Below, piece after piece: positions 39,577-46,283 of a stretch of DNA of 64,000 nt. A program made the position numbers and the translations under genes. The notes beneath the pieces are model-generated. The model worked only from the letters and a program-made list of their open reading frames with translations, had not been told where the DNA came from and did not search any database. Source of the DNA: Bdellovibrionia bacterium (GTDB lineage: Bacteria > Bdellovibrionota > Bdellovibrionia > Bdellovibrionales > JAGQZY01); NCBI GenBank assembly GCA_030427805.1, contig JAUICP010000005.1, positions 409,517 through 473,516 on the forward strand. The letters run 5' to 3'. Each line of letters begins with the position of its first letter. Position 1 is the first letter of the stretch.

Positions 39577-41498
39577 CTAAAAATAGATTCGATGAGGAAG
39601 AACAATACAATATAGGCTGCGCCATTGAGTATTTCTCAAGAGAATTTAAGAACATGGACAATAAGGTTAAAACTGGGATTTTAGCCACAGCTACTAGCTT
39701 TTTAAATCAGTTCCAAGAATACAGAGCAGCGAAAGTATTTTGCCCAAACAAAGAAGACAGAACAATTTTGTCAATGAATGAAGTTGTAGATAAAGGCGAA
39801 GCTATTTTGTTCGACATAGAAAGTCCCGCATTAGCACGATCTATGGGAACAATAATGAAGCTTCACTATCACCAGTCTATTCTTAGGCGCGTGGCTGATA
39901 AAAAAAGAGGCTCTGAAATTCCTGCACTCTTTATCTGTGACGAGTATCAAGACGTTGCGACCAGTGGTGCAGGAATTACAATGGGAGATGAGAGCTTTTA
40001 CGCAAAAAGCAGACAGTCCAATGCTATATCTATTGTCGCCTCGCAGAGTTTAGCGTCTCTGCAAAACTCGCTTAGGAGTCAAACGGCAGCAAAAGAATTG
40101 ATTCAAAATTTTCGGACAAGAATTTGTTTTCATTCTTCTGATATGGAAACGATTAAAAATATGCAAGAACTTATCGGTCAAGAGGACTTCGAGAGAGAGT
40201 CATTAAGCATTTCCGAAATTGCTCAAAAGACTGAAAGAAACCTTCTAATTGGTGGATTTGACTCAAAGGATGCCAATATCAGTGAGTCGATCAGTGTTTC
40301 TAAGCAGAAGGAATACATTTTAACAGGAAAGGAGTTCACAAGCCTCAAGACATTTGAAGCTTGGGCCATCATTTTTGACGGCACTAGCTCGAATTTAAAG
40401 AAACTTTACATGAAACCATTGTTCCTCAAAAAACGAGAAACAACTCACAAGGAGCTTTTAATGATTTTAAAACAAAAAGATGATCCAAAAGTATTAAAGC
40501 TTCTGAAAAAAGTTTTCTTTTTCTTGGGCTGCATGACATTTGGATATAGCGCAATGGCATTTCCAAATATCTGTGATGTCGTTAAGCAAAGTAGTTTTAG
40601 GTCTTGTTTCAAGTTTGATGTGAAACCAGATATTTGTGGTTCACCTCCTGCGGTATGGAGTTGTGCGCGGGTTAGCTACTTTGTGCCACAGACCTTCATT
40701 GAAACGACTGTAAAGAAAGGTGTCTCACACTTTTCAACTCTCCCTGGGGCGGCAGCCCAACTTGCGAGTGCTGGTATAGCTCCTTATGGAGCTGTGAATG
40801 ACGATGACACTCAGAGTTTTGAAGGGCGCACTATTGCAGTTCCTTTAACACAGATTGCTTTTGCAGGACTTCCCTGTGGTGGCGAGAGGCAAGAAAAAAT
40901 GTGTTTTGATGGAATGAGTGAGCATCTTAGAACTCATTGGGCAACAGGCCAAGGCGACTTAAAACAGCCGTTATTTCTAGCATGGAAACTAAGCCCTAAG
41001 CTTTGTCTGATGAAAGGGGCCGTTAGTGGTGTCGCTGGAGGTGTATCAAGCTCTGGGGGCGGGTCAATGATGTGCAGTGTGAATATGGATGCGATCCCAT
41101 TCTTTCCCCCCTCTCAGATGCCAGTCTGTACGGCTTGGGGTGTGATGTTTCCTAGATATGGAACACAAGTTGGTGGTTCTGAGATCATCGGATCTTTGTC
41201 CATTGCCAGTAGGATTAAGAGCTTATCGGTTGAGGTATTTCAATCCATGCCTTCAAATCCTGGCGAAAAATGGTCGATGGTTTCCCCTAACTCAAGCCAG
41301 TGTTTCAGGGAGTTTGAAAATATCGCTTCTATTGAAACCTTTCGTCTTGGAAACAACCGAGGAAGAGTCATGGGAAAAGAATTAACCGGAAATCTCTTTT
41401 CAACTTGGAAAAGAGTGAGCTGTAAAACAGAATGGGCAGAATTGCCTTTTATTCAGGCTGAAATTTCGATCATAGAACAAGTTTGTAAGGGGTTATGA
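39528..41498 (+). CDS. virD4: VirD4 C-terminal half (-1 frame), open through to the TraU-like domain
   Basis: About 656 codons are open from the frameshift point; the upstream limit of this frame is a TGA at 39495. The first part completes the coupling protein: ILATATSFLNQFQEYRAAKVF, Walker B ALFICDEYQDVATSG, SIVASQSLASLQNSL and FRTRICFHSSD. There is no stop codon between this region and the TraU-like protein, whose own ATG and AAGGAG lie in the same frame at 40461. So either a VirD4-TraU fusion is made, or the natural VirD4 stop was lost and the TraU part is started independently. The first ATG in this frame is at 39654, inside the domain, so independent initiation would give a useless fragment. 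Confidence 0.75.
   Translation, partial: DKEATTTNDASKRNSVTKNRFDEEEQYNIGCAIEYFSREFKNMDNKVKTGILATATSFLNQFQEYRAAKVFCPNKEDRTILSMNEVVDKGEAILFDIESPALARSMGTIMKLHYHQSILRRVADKKRGSEIPALFICDEYQDVATSGAGITMGDESFYAKSRQSNAISIVASQSLASLQNSLRSQTAAKELIQNFRTRICFHSSDMETIKNMQELIGQEDFERESLSISEIAQKTERNLLIGGFDSKDANISESISVSKQKEYILTGKEFTSLKTFEAWAIIFDGTSSNLKKLYMKPLFLKKRETTHKELLMILKQKDDPKVLKLLKKVFFFLGCMTFGYSAMAFPNICDVVKQSSFRSCFKFDVKPDICGSPPAVWSCARVSYFVPQTFIETTVKKGVSHFSTLPGAAAQLASAGIAPYGAVNDDDTQSFEGRTIAVPLTQIAFAGLPCGGERQEKMCFDGMSEHLRTHWATGQGDLKQPLFLAWKLSPKLCLMKGAVSGVAGGVSSSGGGSMMCSVNMDAIPFFPPSQMPVCTAWGVMFPRYGTQVGGSEIIGSLSIASRIKSLSVEVFQSMPSNPGEKWSMVSPNSSQCFREFENIASIETFRLGNNRGRVMGKELTGNLFSTWKRVSCKTEWAELPFIQAEISIIEQVCKGL
40461..41498 (+). 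CDS. traU: TraU-like exported conjugation protein
   Basis: The protein has 345 aa from the ATG at 40461, which has AAGGAG 6 nt upstream. The N-terminus is basic then hydrophobic (LLKKVFFFLGCMTFGYSAMAFP), a plausible signal peptide. The mature part is cysteine-rich (NICDVVKQSSFRSCFKF, PDICGSPPAVWSC, LPCGGERQEKMCFDG, SPKLCLMKG), as expected for TraU-type periplasmic proteins held by disulfides. TraU-like proteins are needed for F-type DNA transfer and are also found in ICEs. The gene overlaps the next by 4 bp. It is in frame with the upstream VirD4 part without a stop. Confidence 0.7.
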   Translation: MILKQKDDPKVLKLLKKVFFFLGCMTFGYSAMAFPNICDVVKQSSFRSCFKFDVKPDICGSPPAVWSCARVSYFVPQTFIETTVKKGVSHFSTLPGAAAQLASAGIAPYGAVNDDDTQSFEGRTIAVPLTQIAFAGLPCGGERQEKMCFDGMSEHLRTHWATGQGDLKQPLFLAWKLSPKLCLMKGAVSGVAGGVSSSGGGSMMCSVNMDAIPFFPPSQMPVCTAWGVMFPRYGTQVGGSEIIGSLSIASRIKSLSVEVFQSMPSNPGEKWSMVSPNSSQCFREFENIASIETFRLGNNRGRVMGKELTGNLFSTWKRVSCKTEWAELPFIQAEISIIEQVCKGL

Positions 41499-42664
41499 CT
41501 ATGATGCGAAAAGTTTTAAAGGAAAATGGATTATCACTTCAAGTGACTCTTACTTCAGAAGAAAAACTTGAGAGTCCTGGGTCTTACTCGCGCCTCATAC
41601 GCTCTGCCGTTGATGAGGCTATTCGTCTTAAAGCAAGTGACATACACTTTGAGCCGACGAATAAGGGTTTTAAAATACGACTTCGCGTATGTGGAACCCT
41701 CCAAGTTTATTATTCTTCTGAGAAGAACATAGACTTAAAAATACTTCCTGATGTTTTAAGGGGTGCTATGTTTACAACGCTTAAAGCGATTTCAAACATA
41801 CCTCTTGGAAAACAAAGTGAGGCCCAGGACTCTCGCATTTCTTTTACAAAAAGAGGAATTGATGTGCGAGTTAATAAAATCCCTACAGAGTTTGGGGAAA
41901 AGATAGTTTATAGGCTATTTAACAAAAATGAGTCTAAAAAACTGACAGACGCTGGGTTTCCTATTGAAACCTACAATGATGTGAGGTCAGCCATTCAAAA
42001 GAAGTCTGGTCTTATAATCATAACTGGTGAAACTGGAAGTGGTAAAACCTCAACTATTTACTCTCTTATTGAAGAGATGGACCGAGAAAGACTTAATATT
42101 TCCACACTCGAAAACCCAGTGGAACGTCATGTGGAGGGTGTCACCCATACAGGTGTCACGCAAAAACTTGGTTTCTCTGATGGATTAAGGGCATTACTAA
42201 GGCAAGATCCCGATGTGATTCTTGTTGGTGAGATTAGAGATGAAACTACGGCAAAGCTTGCGGTTCGTGCAGCTTCGACAGGCCATCTTGTTATCTCAAC
42301 AATGCACACGAATACGGCTCTAAATATTCCTAAAGTCTTTGAATATTACGGGGCCGACCAAATGCAGCTTATGGAGTCTTTAGTTTTGGGTGCCAACCAA
42401 AGGCTTATCAGGAAAATTTGTCCTGAATGTTCAACATCATCCGACAAAAAGGGTGGAAATTTTAAAACGGTCAATAAATCTGGATGCAGTAAATGTTCAA
42501 ATGGATTCTTAAATGAACGTGTTCTTTTATTTGAATATTTCACCAGAGATGAGATCAACGAAAAAGGAGGGATATTGCTAAAAAGAAGTATTAAGGAGCT
42601 TGTTATCGAATTGGCAAAGAAAGGAGTCATTGATGAAAACGAAGTTCATCGGCACACTCATTAG
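41495..42664 (+). CDS. GspE/PilT-family secretion ATPase
   Basis: The protein has 389 aa. The N-terminal domain contains KASDIHFEPTNKGFKIRLRV (the typical S-D-I-H-x-E). The P-loop is IIITGETGSGKTSTIY, the Asp box runs from TLENPVERHVEGV, Walker B is DPDVILVGEIRDETTAKLAV, and the His box is ASTGHLVISTMHTN. A tetracysteine zinc site follows (ICPECS and CSKCSNGF). The zinc insert and overall layout fit GspE/PilB-type assembly ATPases rather than VirB11. F-type transfer systems normally lack such an ATPase, so it is a notable addition. It overlaps the TraU-like gene by ATGA, so it belongs to the transfer operon. Confidence 0.9.
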   Translation: MTMMRKVLKENGLSLQVTLTSEEKLESPGSYSRLIRSAVDEAIRLKASDIHFEPTNKGFKIRLRVCGTLQVYYSSEKNIDLKILPDVLRGAMFTTLKAISNIPLGKQSEAQDSRISFTKRGIDVRVNKIPTEFGEKIVYRLFNKNESKKLTDAGFPIETYNDVRSAIQKKSGLIIITGETGSGKTSTIYSLIEEMDRERLNISTLENPVERHVEGVTHTGVTQKLGFSDGLRALLRQDPDVILVGEIRDETTAKLAVRAASTGHLVISTMHTNTALNIPKVFEYYGADQMQLMESLVLGANQRLIRKICPECSTSSDKKGGNFKTVNKSGCSKCSNGFLNERVLLFEYFTRDEINEKGGILLKRSIKELVIELAKKGVIDENEVHRHTH

Positions 42665-42824
42665 CATACTGCTATTGATATGTTCGATAAAGGCTCAAGC
42701 CATCGACTTCTTTGACGGTGGCATTGAATATTGGCCTACTGAAAAAAAGATCAAGCAGCAACTACAGAAAAGAAAGCTGCACCTGAAAAAACAAAAGAAT
42801 CCTTCAACTGGTCAAAGCATTTAG
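42633..42824 (+). CDS. traF: TraF-like protein, 5' (zero-frame) part with signal peptide
   Basis: The protein has 63 aa from the ATG at 42633 (GGAG upstream), overlapping the end of the ATPase gene. It encodes the signal peptide (FIGTLISILLLICSIKAQAID) and then FFDGGIEYWPTEKK before the reading frame breaks. At 42741-42749 the codons are GAA AAA AAG, an in-frame A_AAA_AAG heptamer. Without slippage translation ends 25 codons later in a basic, low-complexity tail. With a -1 slip it joins the thioredoxin-like domain downstream, which otherwise has no export signal. Confidence 0.75.
   Translation: MKTKFIGTLISILLLICSIKAQAIDFFDGGIEYWPTEKKIKQQLQKRKLHLKKQKNPSTGQSI
42743..42780 (+). other. Candidate programmed -1 frameshift signal in traF
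   Basis: Heptamer A_AAA_AAG at 42743-42749 in frame, a 5-nt spacer, then a 5-bp stem GCAGC (42755-42759) / GCTGC (42776-42780) with a 16-nt loop. The context GAAAAAAAGA is identical to the virD4 site. A -1 slip continues GAT-CAA-GCA into the TraF-like domain with no stop until 43411. Confidence 0.6.
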
Positions 42825-43411
42825 ACCCGAACAATGAAGAGTTCTTTAAGGAAGGCGATTATACGCCTCCAGCTCCCTTTATTGAGGTAGCCAGGAATCC
42901 AACTGACAAAAACCTGAACCTTTGGTTTCAGTACATAGAAACTAAGAACAAGCTTGCTCAAAGACTTCAAACAAGAATGTCTGAGTATATAAGCAAACAC
43001 CCAACCGTTTCGGTCCCAAAGGTCACTCAGGCTGGTCAAAACTATAAAAGACAAAGTATATCTGCTGCCGATGCAAAACGATTCAGAATACGAATGTATT
43101 TCGAGTCCACCTGTCCTCATTGCAAGAGGATGATGCAGACTCTTAAATCTTTGCAGATGCAAGGTTACTTTGTTGAAGCCTATCAAATTGATGATCGGAG
43201 TTATGATAAGGCACTTTTTCCAATAGCTACAGGGAAAGCTAACCCTGAAGATATTAAAAAATATGGAATTGAAAGTGTCCCATTCACTCTTATTGCTGAT
43301 TTAAAGGAAAAGACAGTCTCGCAGCCAATCACAGGCTTTCAAAGTGTGGACGAAATTAAAAACATAATGAGTCTTTTAAAACAAGGCTCAAAAAAAGGAG
43401 GTCATATATGA
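42749..43411 (+). CDS. traF: TraF-like thioredoxin-fold conjugation protein, -1 frame part
   Basis: 220 aa from the frameshift point. The first clear ATG in this frame is only at 42977, in the middle of the helical domain. The order is a charged linker, FNWSKHLDPNNEEFF, the helical region LNLWFQYIETKNKLAQR, then a thioredoxin-like domain with IRMYFESTCPHCKRMMQTL (CPHC active-site pair) and a cis-Pro-like ESVPFTLIAD. TraF proteins of F-type systems are periplasmic thioredoxin-like assembly factors of about 250 aa; the joined product here would be 259 aa. It overlaps the next gene by 4 bp. Confidence 0.78.
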   Translation, partial: DQAATTEKKAAPEKTKESFNWSKHLDPNNEEFFKEGDYTPPAPFIEVARNPTDKNLNLWFQYIETKNKLAQRLQTRMSEYISKHPTVSVPKVTQAGQNYKRQSISAADAKRFRIRMYFESTCPHCKRMMQTLKSLQMQGYFVEAYQIDDRSYDKALFPIATGKANPEDIKKYGIESVPFTLIADLKEKTVSQPITGFQSVDEIKNIMSLLKQGSKKGGHI

Positions 43412-43794
43412 CTAAGGTAATTATTTATCTTAGGGATAATGCCTTGAAGCTGTGGAGTAAATCACAGGATATATTAATCATCATTGGCGCAATTACTCTT
43501 CCTTGGTTCATTTTTATTTCCAAGGTACAAGCTCAGGTCAAAATCCCTGGGACGGATCAATCAGCGAAACTAGAAACTGCTGGAACACTACTAATGATCG
43601 TCGATACAGCTCTATTTGTATGGCTGGCACGAATACTCGCGGGAATTTGTATATTATCCGCAGGGGTTCTTATCAAGGACCAAAAATTCGGACCCGCCGT
43701 AATCTGTGTTGTCGGAGCATTAATCATTGGGACCAGCCCCGCTTGGGTTCTCAATATTTTTGAGATTTCAGGTGGTGGCGGTGTTTTTAGGTAG
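43408..43794 (+). CDS. traA: VirB2/TraA-like prepilin
   Basis: The protein has 128 aa with RBS AAAGGAGG. A long N-terminal leader with a hydrophobic core (ILIIIGAITLPWFIFISKVQAQ) ends in AQ, fitting signal peptidase cleavage. The mature part has two hydrophobic helices (ALFVWLARILAGICILSAGVLI and PAVICVVGALIIGTSPAWVLNIF) joined by a short polar loop (KDQKFG), the VirB2/TrbC pilin layout. It lies between TraF and TraL, where a pilin gene is expected to be near. Confidence 0.75.
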   Translation: MTKVIIYLRDNALKLWSKSQDILIIIGAITLPWFIFISKVQAQVKIPGTDQSAKLETAGTLLMIVDTALFVWLARILAGICILSAGVLIKDQKFGPAVICVVGALIIGTSPAWVLNIFEISGGGGVFR

Positions 43795-43800
43795 GTTCAG

Positions 43801-44112
43801 ATGCTTGACTATTCAGAGCTGAAGAAAACGCATGGTTCAAGGATAAGCCAAACCCTAGATAGCCCAATCATGTTTGCAGACATTTGGGAGCTTTCTGAAG
43901 TTATGTGGTCACTTGGTTTTATTCTTGTATTTGGGATTTTGTTTTACTCATGGATTCTAATGATTCTCTCACTTGTTTGGACTCTCATTGTGAGTCCTTA
44001 CATTAAGAGAAACCACAATAAAGGAATCCTTTTACATTATCCCTATAAAAAATTTGGAATGACATTGCCTGGAATTATGAACCCAGGTCACGACAAAAAG
44101 TATTCAGATTAA
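43801..44112 (+). CDS. traL: TraL-like pilus assembly protein
   Basis: The protein has 103 aa. It begins with ISQTLDSPIMFADIWELSEVMW, matching the TraL opening (TLD-P then an acidic helix). Hydrophobic helices follow (LGFILVFGILFYSWILMILSLVWTLIV), then a basic segment and YPYKKFGMTLPGIMNPG. TraL-type proteins (VirB3 counterparts) sit in the inner membrane and help assemble the pilus. Order pilin-TraL-TraE-TraK-TraB is that of F-type operons. Confidence 0.8.
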   Translation: MLDYSELKKTHGSRISQTLDSPIMFADIWELSEVMWSLGFILVFGILFYSWILMILSLVWTLIVSPYIKRNHNKGILLHYPYKKFGMTLPGIMNPGHDKKYSD

Positions 44113-44126
44113 AAAGGAGAATTTAG

Positions 44127-44351
44127 ATGAGTGAAAAAAATGAAAATAAGGAGAAGCCCTATTATGAACACAAACCAATCAGAGAGTTTAAAGCGTCTAT
44201 TTCAAAAGATGGGAAATTTTGGCTTTTTAAAGACATTACAACTCATGTGGTGCCAAGGAGTTACATTTCTAAAGTCGAAAGCAATTCAAATGAAAAGCCG
44301 ACTCAAAGAAAAAACTCTAAGCCTCGCGGTTCAAGTAACAAGGTGGAATAA
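44127..44351 (+). CDS. Small hydrophilic protein between traL and traE
   Basis: The protein has 74 aa with RBS AAAAGGAG. It is charged throughout, with a central beta hairpin (FKASISKDGKFWLFKDITTHVV) and a basic Ser/Lys-rich tail. No membrane segment. It stops 4 bp before the traE ATG, so translation is coupled. No family recognised. A longer overlapping frame (from 44131) is the traE frame extended upstream and is not used before 44356. Confidence 0.5.
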   Translation: MSEKNENKEKPYYEHKPIREFKASISKDGKFWLFKDITTHVVPRSYISKVESNSNEKPTQRKNSKPRGSSNKVE

Positions 44352-44355
44352 CGAG

Positions 44356-45042
44356 ATGTTGACGGCCATTGATAAGGGAGTCAAAGCGGCTGAACTTACC
44401 AAGCCTCCAGCCGGAGTCTATGGCGATGTGGATTTGCGCGTACTTCCGCAGTTCATCAGCTTTAAAGCTGCCACACTTCGAGAAAAACTTAACCTTCAGT
44501 ATGTGATTCTTTTAGGAGTCTTTGCGTGGGCAGCTACATTTCTGATTCAAAACAATCGGATTGACTATTGGCAGACTAAATACAGGGAAAAAGAATTTAT
44601 CTTAGTTCCCTCAAAAATTGTTGGTCATACGCCAGCCGTTCCACAAACGGTTCCAAAGGAGTACGTCAAAGATGCTTTTGATTACTTTATTCAAATGCAG
44701 GGAACGACAACACCGAGTGGAATCAGAAACCAGCTTGAAAACTTTGCTTCCTATATGGAGAAAGGACTTTCATCAAAGTATCTAGCGCAAGTTGATGAAT
44801 GGATCACTCTTTGTGAGAAAAAAGGTATTTACGAACAAGTGGAGATCACTAAATTAGATTTTGAATACAATAAGAACGGAGTATTCAAAGCCGAAATCCT
44901 CTTGCGTCGAGATCGACGAGAAAATTCTGATTTTCTTGGAACAGCAATGGAAAAAATTGAGATGACAATGACTGTGCAACCTCCCAAACCTGGGCAAGCA
45001 TGGGCCTTTGAAATCACTGATTTTTCCAAAAAAGTAATGTAA
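44356..45042 (+). CDS. traE: TraE-like (VirB8-like) pilus assembly protein
   Basis: The protein has 228 aa from the ATG at 44356, just after the stop of the small upstream gene; the frame is open from 44131 but those codons are out of context. The N-terminal part is cytoplasmic, then one membrane helix at about 52-68 (LQYVILLGVFAWAATFLI). A periplasmic domain follows with YVKDAFDYFIQMQGTTTP and a C-terminal beta-region (IEMTMTVQPPKPGQAWAFEITDF). This is the TraE layout in F-type systems, where it bridges the inner-membrane and core complexes. Confidence 0.75.
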   Translation: MLTAIDKGVKAAELTKPPAGVYGDVDLRVLPQFISFKAATLREKLNLQYVILLGVFAWAATFLIQNNRIDYWQTKYREKEFILVPSKIVGHTPAVPQTVPKEYVKDAFDYFIQMQGTTTPSGIRNQLENFASYMEKGLSSKYLAQVDEWITLCEKKGIYEQVEITKLDFEYNKNGVFKAEILLRRDRRENSDFLGTAMEKIEMTMTVQPPKPGQAWAFEITDFSKKVM

Positions 45043-45058
45043 CGAAAGGAGATTAATT

Positions 45059-45844
45059 GTGAGGTATTTACTTTGGATTATTCTCCCATTGGTTTTATCC
45101 AATATAGCTTTCGCCAAAGAAACCAGAGACATTTTCTTTGGTTCAGCAAGCGAAACTGTGGAGATTCCCTTTGGAGAGAAAACGACCTTGATTTTTAACA
45201 AAAAAGTTAAAAGTCACTCAAGGTCATCAACCTATGAGATCAGACTAGATGACGAGTCTGATCCAAACTACAGAGCTTTTAGCATCACGCCCCGCTTTAC
45301 AACGGGTACTGATAACTTGTCCTTTGTTCTTGAGGATGGAAAGGTTGCTAGACTTAGGTTTAGCACCATTCCTGCAAGTGATGAGGGCTTTATGGAGCTG
45401 ACCTATGAAATCAGACCCCGAATGTATGAAGACGTATCAAAAGCACCTCCTATTGGCGAAATAGAGCTTTTAAAAGCCATGATTCGGGATGATTCCGTGG
45501 CTGGTTACAAGAGGACAGTCCTAAGCCAGTCTGTTCCCTCTGGTCGCAAAGGGGTCACTTCAAAGCTTGTGAGGACTTTTAAAGGGCGTAACCTTCATGG
45601 CTACGTCTTTGAGCTTACGAATCACTTGGTAAGAAACAAAGTGAAAATTGATGTGAGGAAACTAACTCTAGGAAATCCGAATCTAGCGATTCTTTCTCAA
45701 GCTGATTCCTTGGTTCTTTATCCAAAGAAAAGTAGCAAAGGGTCGAGTGAGTCTCTTGTGAGGATTGTGGCAAAACCAAGTTCAAATTTTAGAGCCGTTA
45801 GGATGCCCATGACGACTCTGAAAGAGAAAAAGGAGAAAAAGTAA
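45059..45844 (+). CDS. traK: TraK-like (VirB9-like) secretin-associated protein
   Basis: The protein has 261 aa with a GTG start and AAAGGAG RBS. The signal peptide (LLWIILPLVLSNIAFAKE) is followed by beta-rich repeats (VEIPFGEKTTLIFNKKVKS, LSFVLEDGKVARLRF). The C-terminal half includes HGYVFELTNHLVRNKVKIDVRKL, reminiscent of the TraK/VirB9 core domain. TraK lies in the outer-membrane core complex with TraB and TraV, and the three genes are adjacent here. Confidence 0.75.
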   Translation: MRYLLWIILPLVLSNIAFAKETRDIFFGSASETVEIPFGEKTTLIFNKKVKSHSRSSTYEIRLDDESDPNYRAFSITPRFTTGTDNLSFVLEDGKVARLRFSTIPASDEGFMELTYEIRPRMYEDVSKAPPIGEIELLKAMIRDDSVAGYKRTVLSQSVPSGRKGVTSKLVRTFKGRNLHGYVFELTNHLVRNKVKIDVRKLTLGNPNLAILSQADSLVLYPKKSSKGSSESLVRIVAKPSSNFRAVRMPMTTLKEKKEKK

Positions 45845-45845
45845 G

Positions 45846-46265
45846 ATGGAAATGGTGGATAAATATTTATCATCTTTGAGTTCCGATCAGAAAAGGTTCT
45901 TGGGGCTTGGAATTTTAATATTTTCTCTACTCGTCATTTACGGAGTTAGTAAGAGTACAGACGTAAATGAAAGAATTGTTGATGAACCAAAAAAAGAAGC
46001 CTTTAAAGGTGGCGACTTGGTTTCAAACAACACTTCAGAGTATTATCGCAATCGTGGAGAAAATATTGCCAAGCAATATGAAGACGTAAAATCTTCTCAA
46101 AAGATTCTTGAAGATCAACTCAAGGAGATAAAGATTGAACTTGAAAAAAGTCGTCTTGCAGCCGAGCAGAGTAAAAATCCTGAGACTCATCAGGGTCAAA
46201 ACATTGCTGGTACTGCAGTTGATTTTAATAATTTAGGAGATATGGGAAAAAAGATGATTCGGTGA
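45846..46265 (+). CDS. traB: TraB-like (VirB10-like) protein, 5' (zero-frame) part
   Basis: 139 aa. A short cytoplasmic start and one membrane helix (FLGLGILIFSLLVIYGVS) are followed by a coiled coil at about 75-115 (YEDVKSSQKILEDQLKEIKIELEKSRLAAEQ). This is the N-terminal anchor and stalk of TraB. It stops three codons after GGA AAA AAG. The heptamer A_AAA_AAG at 46247-46253 is in frame, and a -1 slip joins the C-terminal VirB10-like domain. An SD-like AGGAG lies 7 nt before the heptamer, as in dnaX-type frameshift sites. Confidence 0.78.
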   Translation: MEMVDKYLSSLSSDQKRFLGLGILIFSLLVIYGVSKSTDVNERIVDEPKKEAFKGGDLVSNNTSEYYRNRGENIAKQYEDVKSSQKILEDQLKEIKIELEKSRLAAEQSKNPETHQGQNIAGTAVDFNNLGDMGKKMIR

Positions 46266-46283
46266 GGACGCAACCAGCCGAAT
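46247..46283 (+). other. Candidate programmed -1 frameshift signal in traB
   Basis: Heptamer A_AAA_AAG at 46247-46253 in frame, preceded by AGGAG at 46235-46239. A 6-bp stem ATTCGG (46257-46262) / CCGAAT (46278-46283) with a 15-nt loop follows, with a 3-nt spacer. A -1 slip reads GAT-GAT-TCG into the C-terminal TraB domain. Confidence 0.6.

Noticed and set aside
44127..44145. A_AAA_AAT heptamer at the start of the 74-aa gene
   Set aside because: A -1 slip would lead straight to TGA; no longer product is gained.
44131..44355. N-terminal extension of traE overlapping the 74-aa gene
   Set aside because: The alternative frame from 44127 has the RBS. The traE protein makes sense from the ATG at 44356, directly after the small gene.
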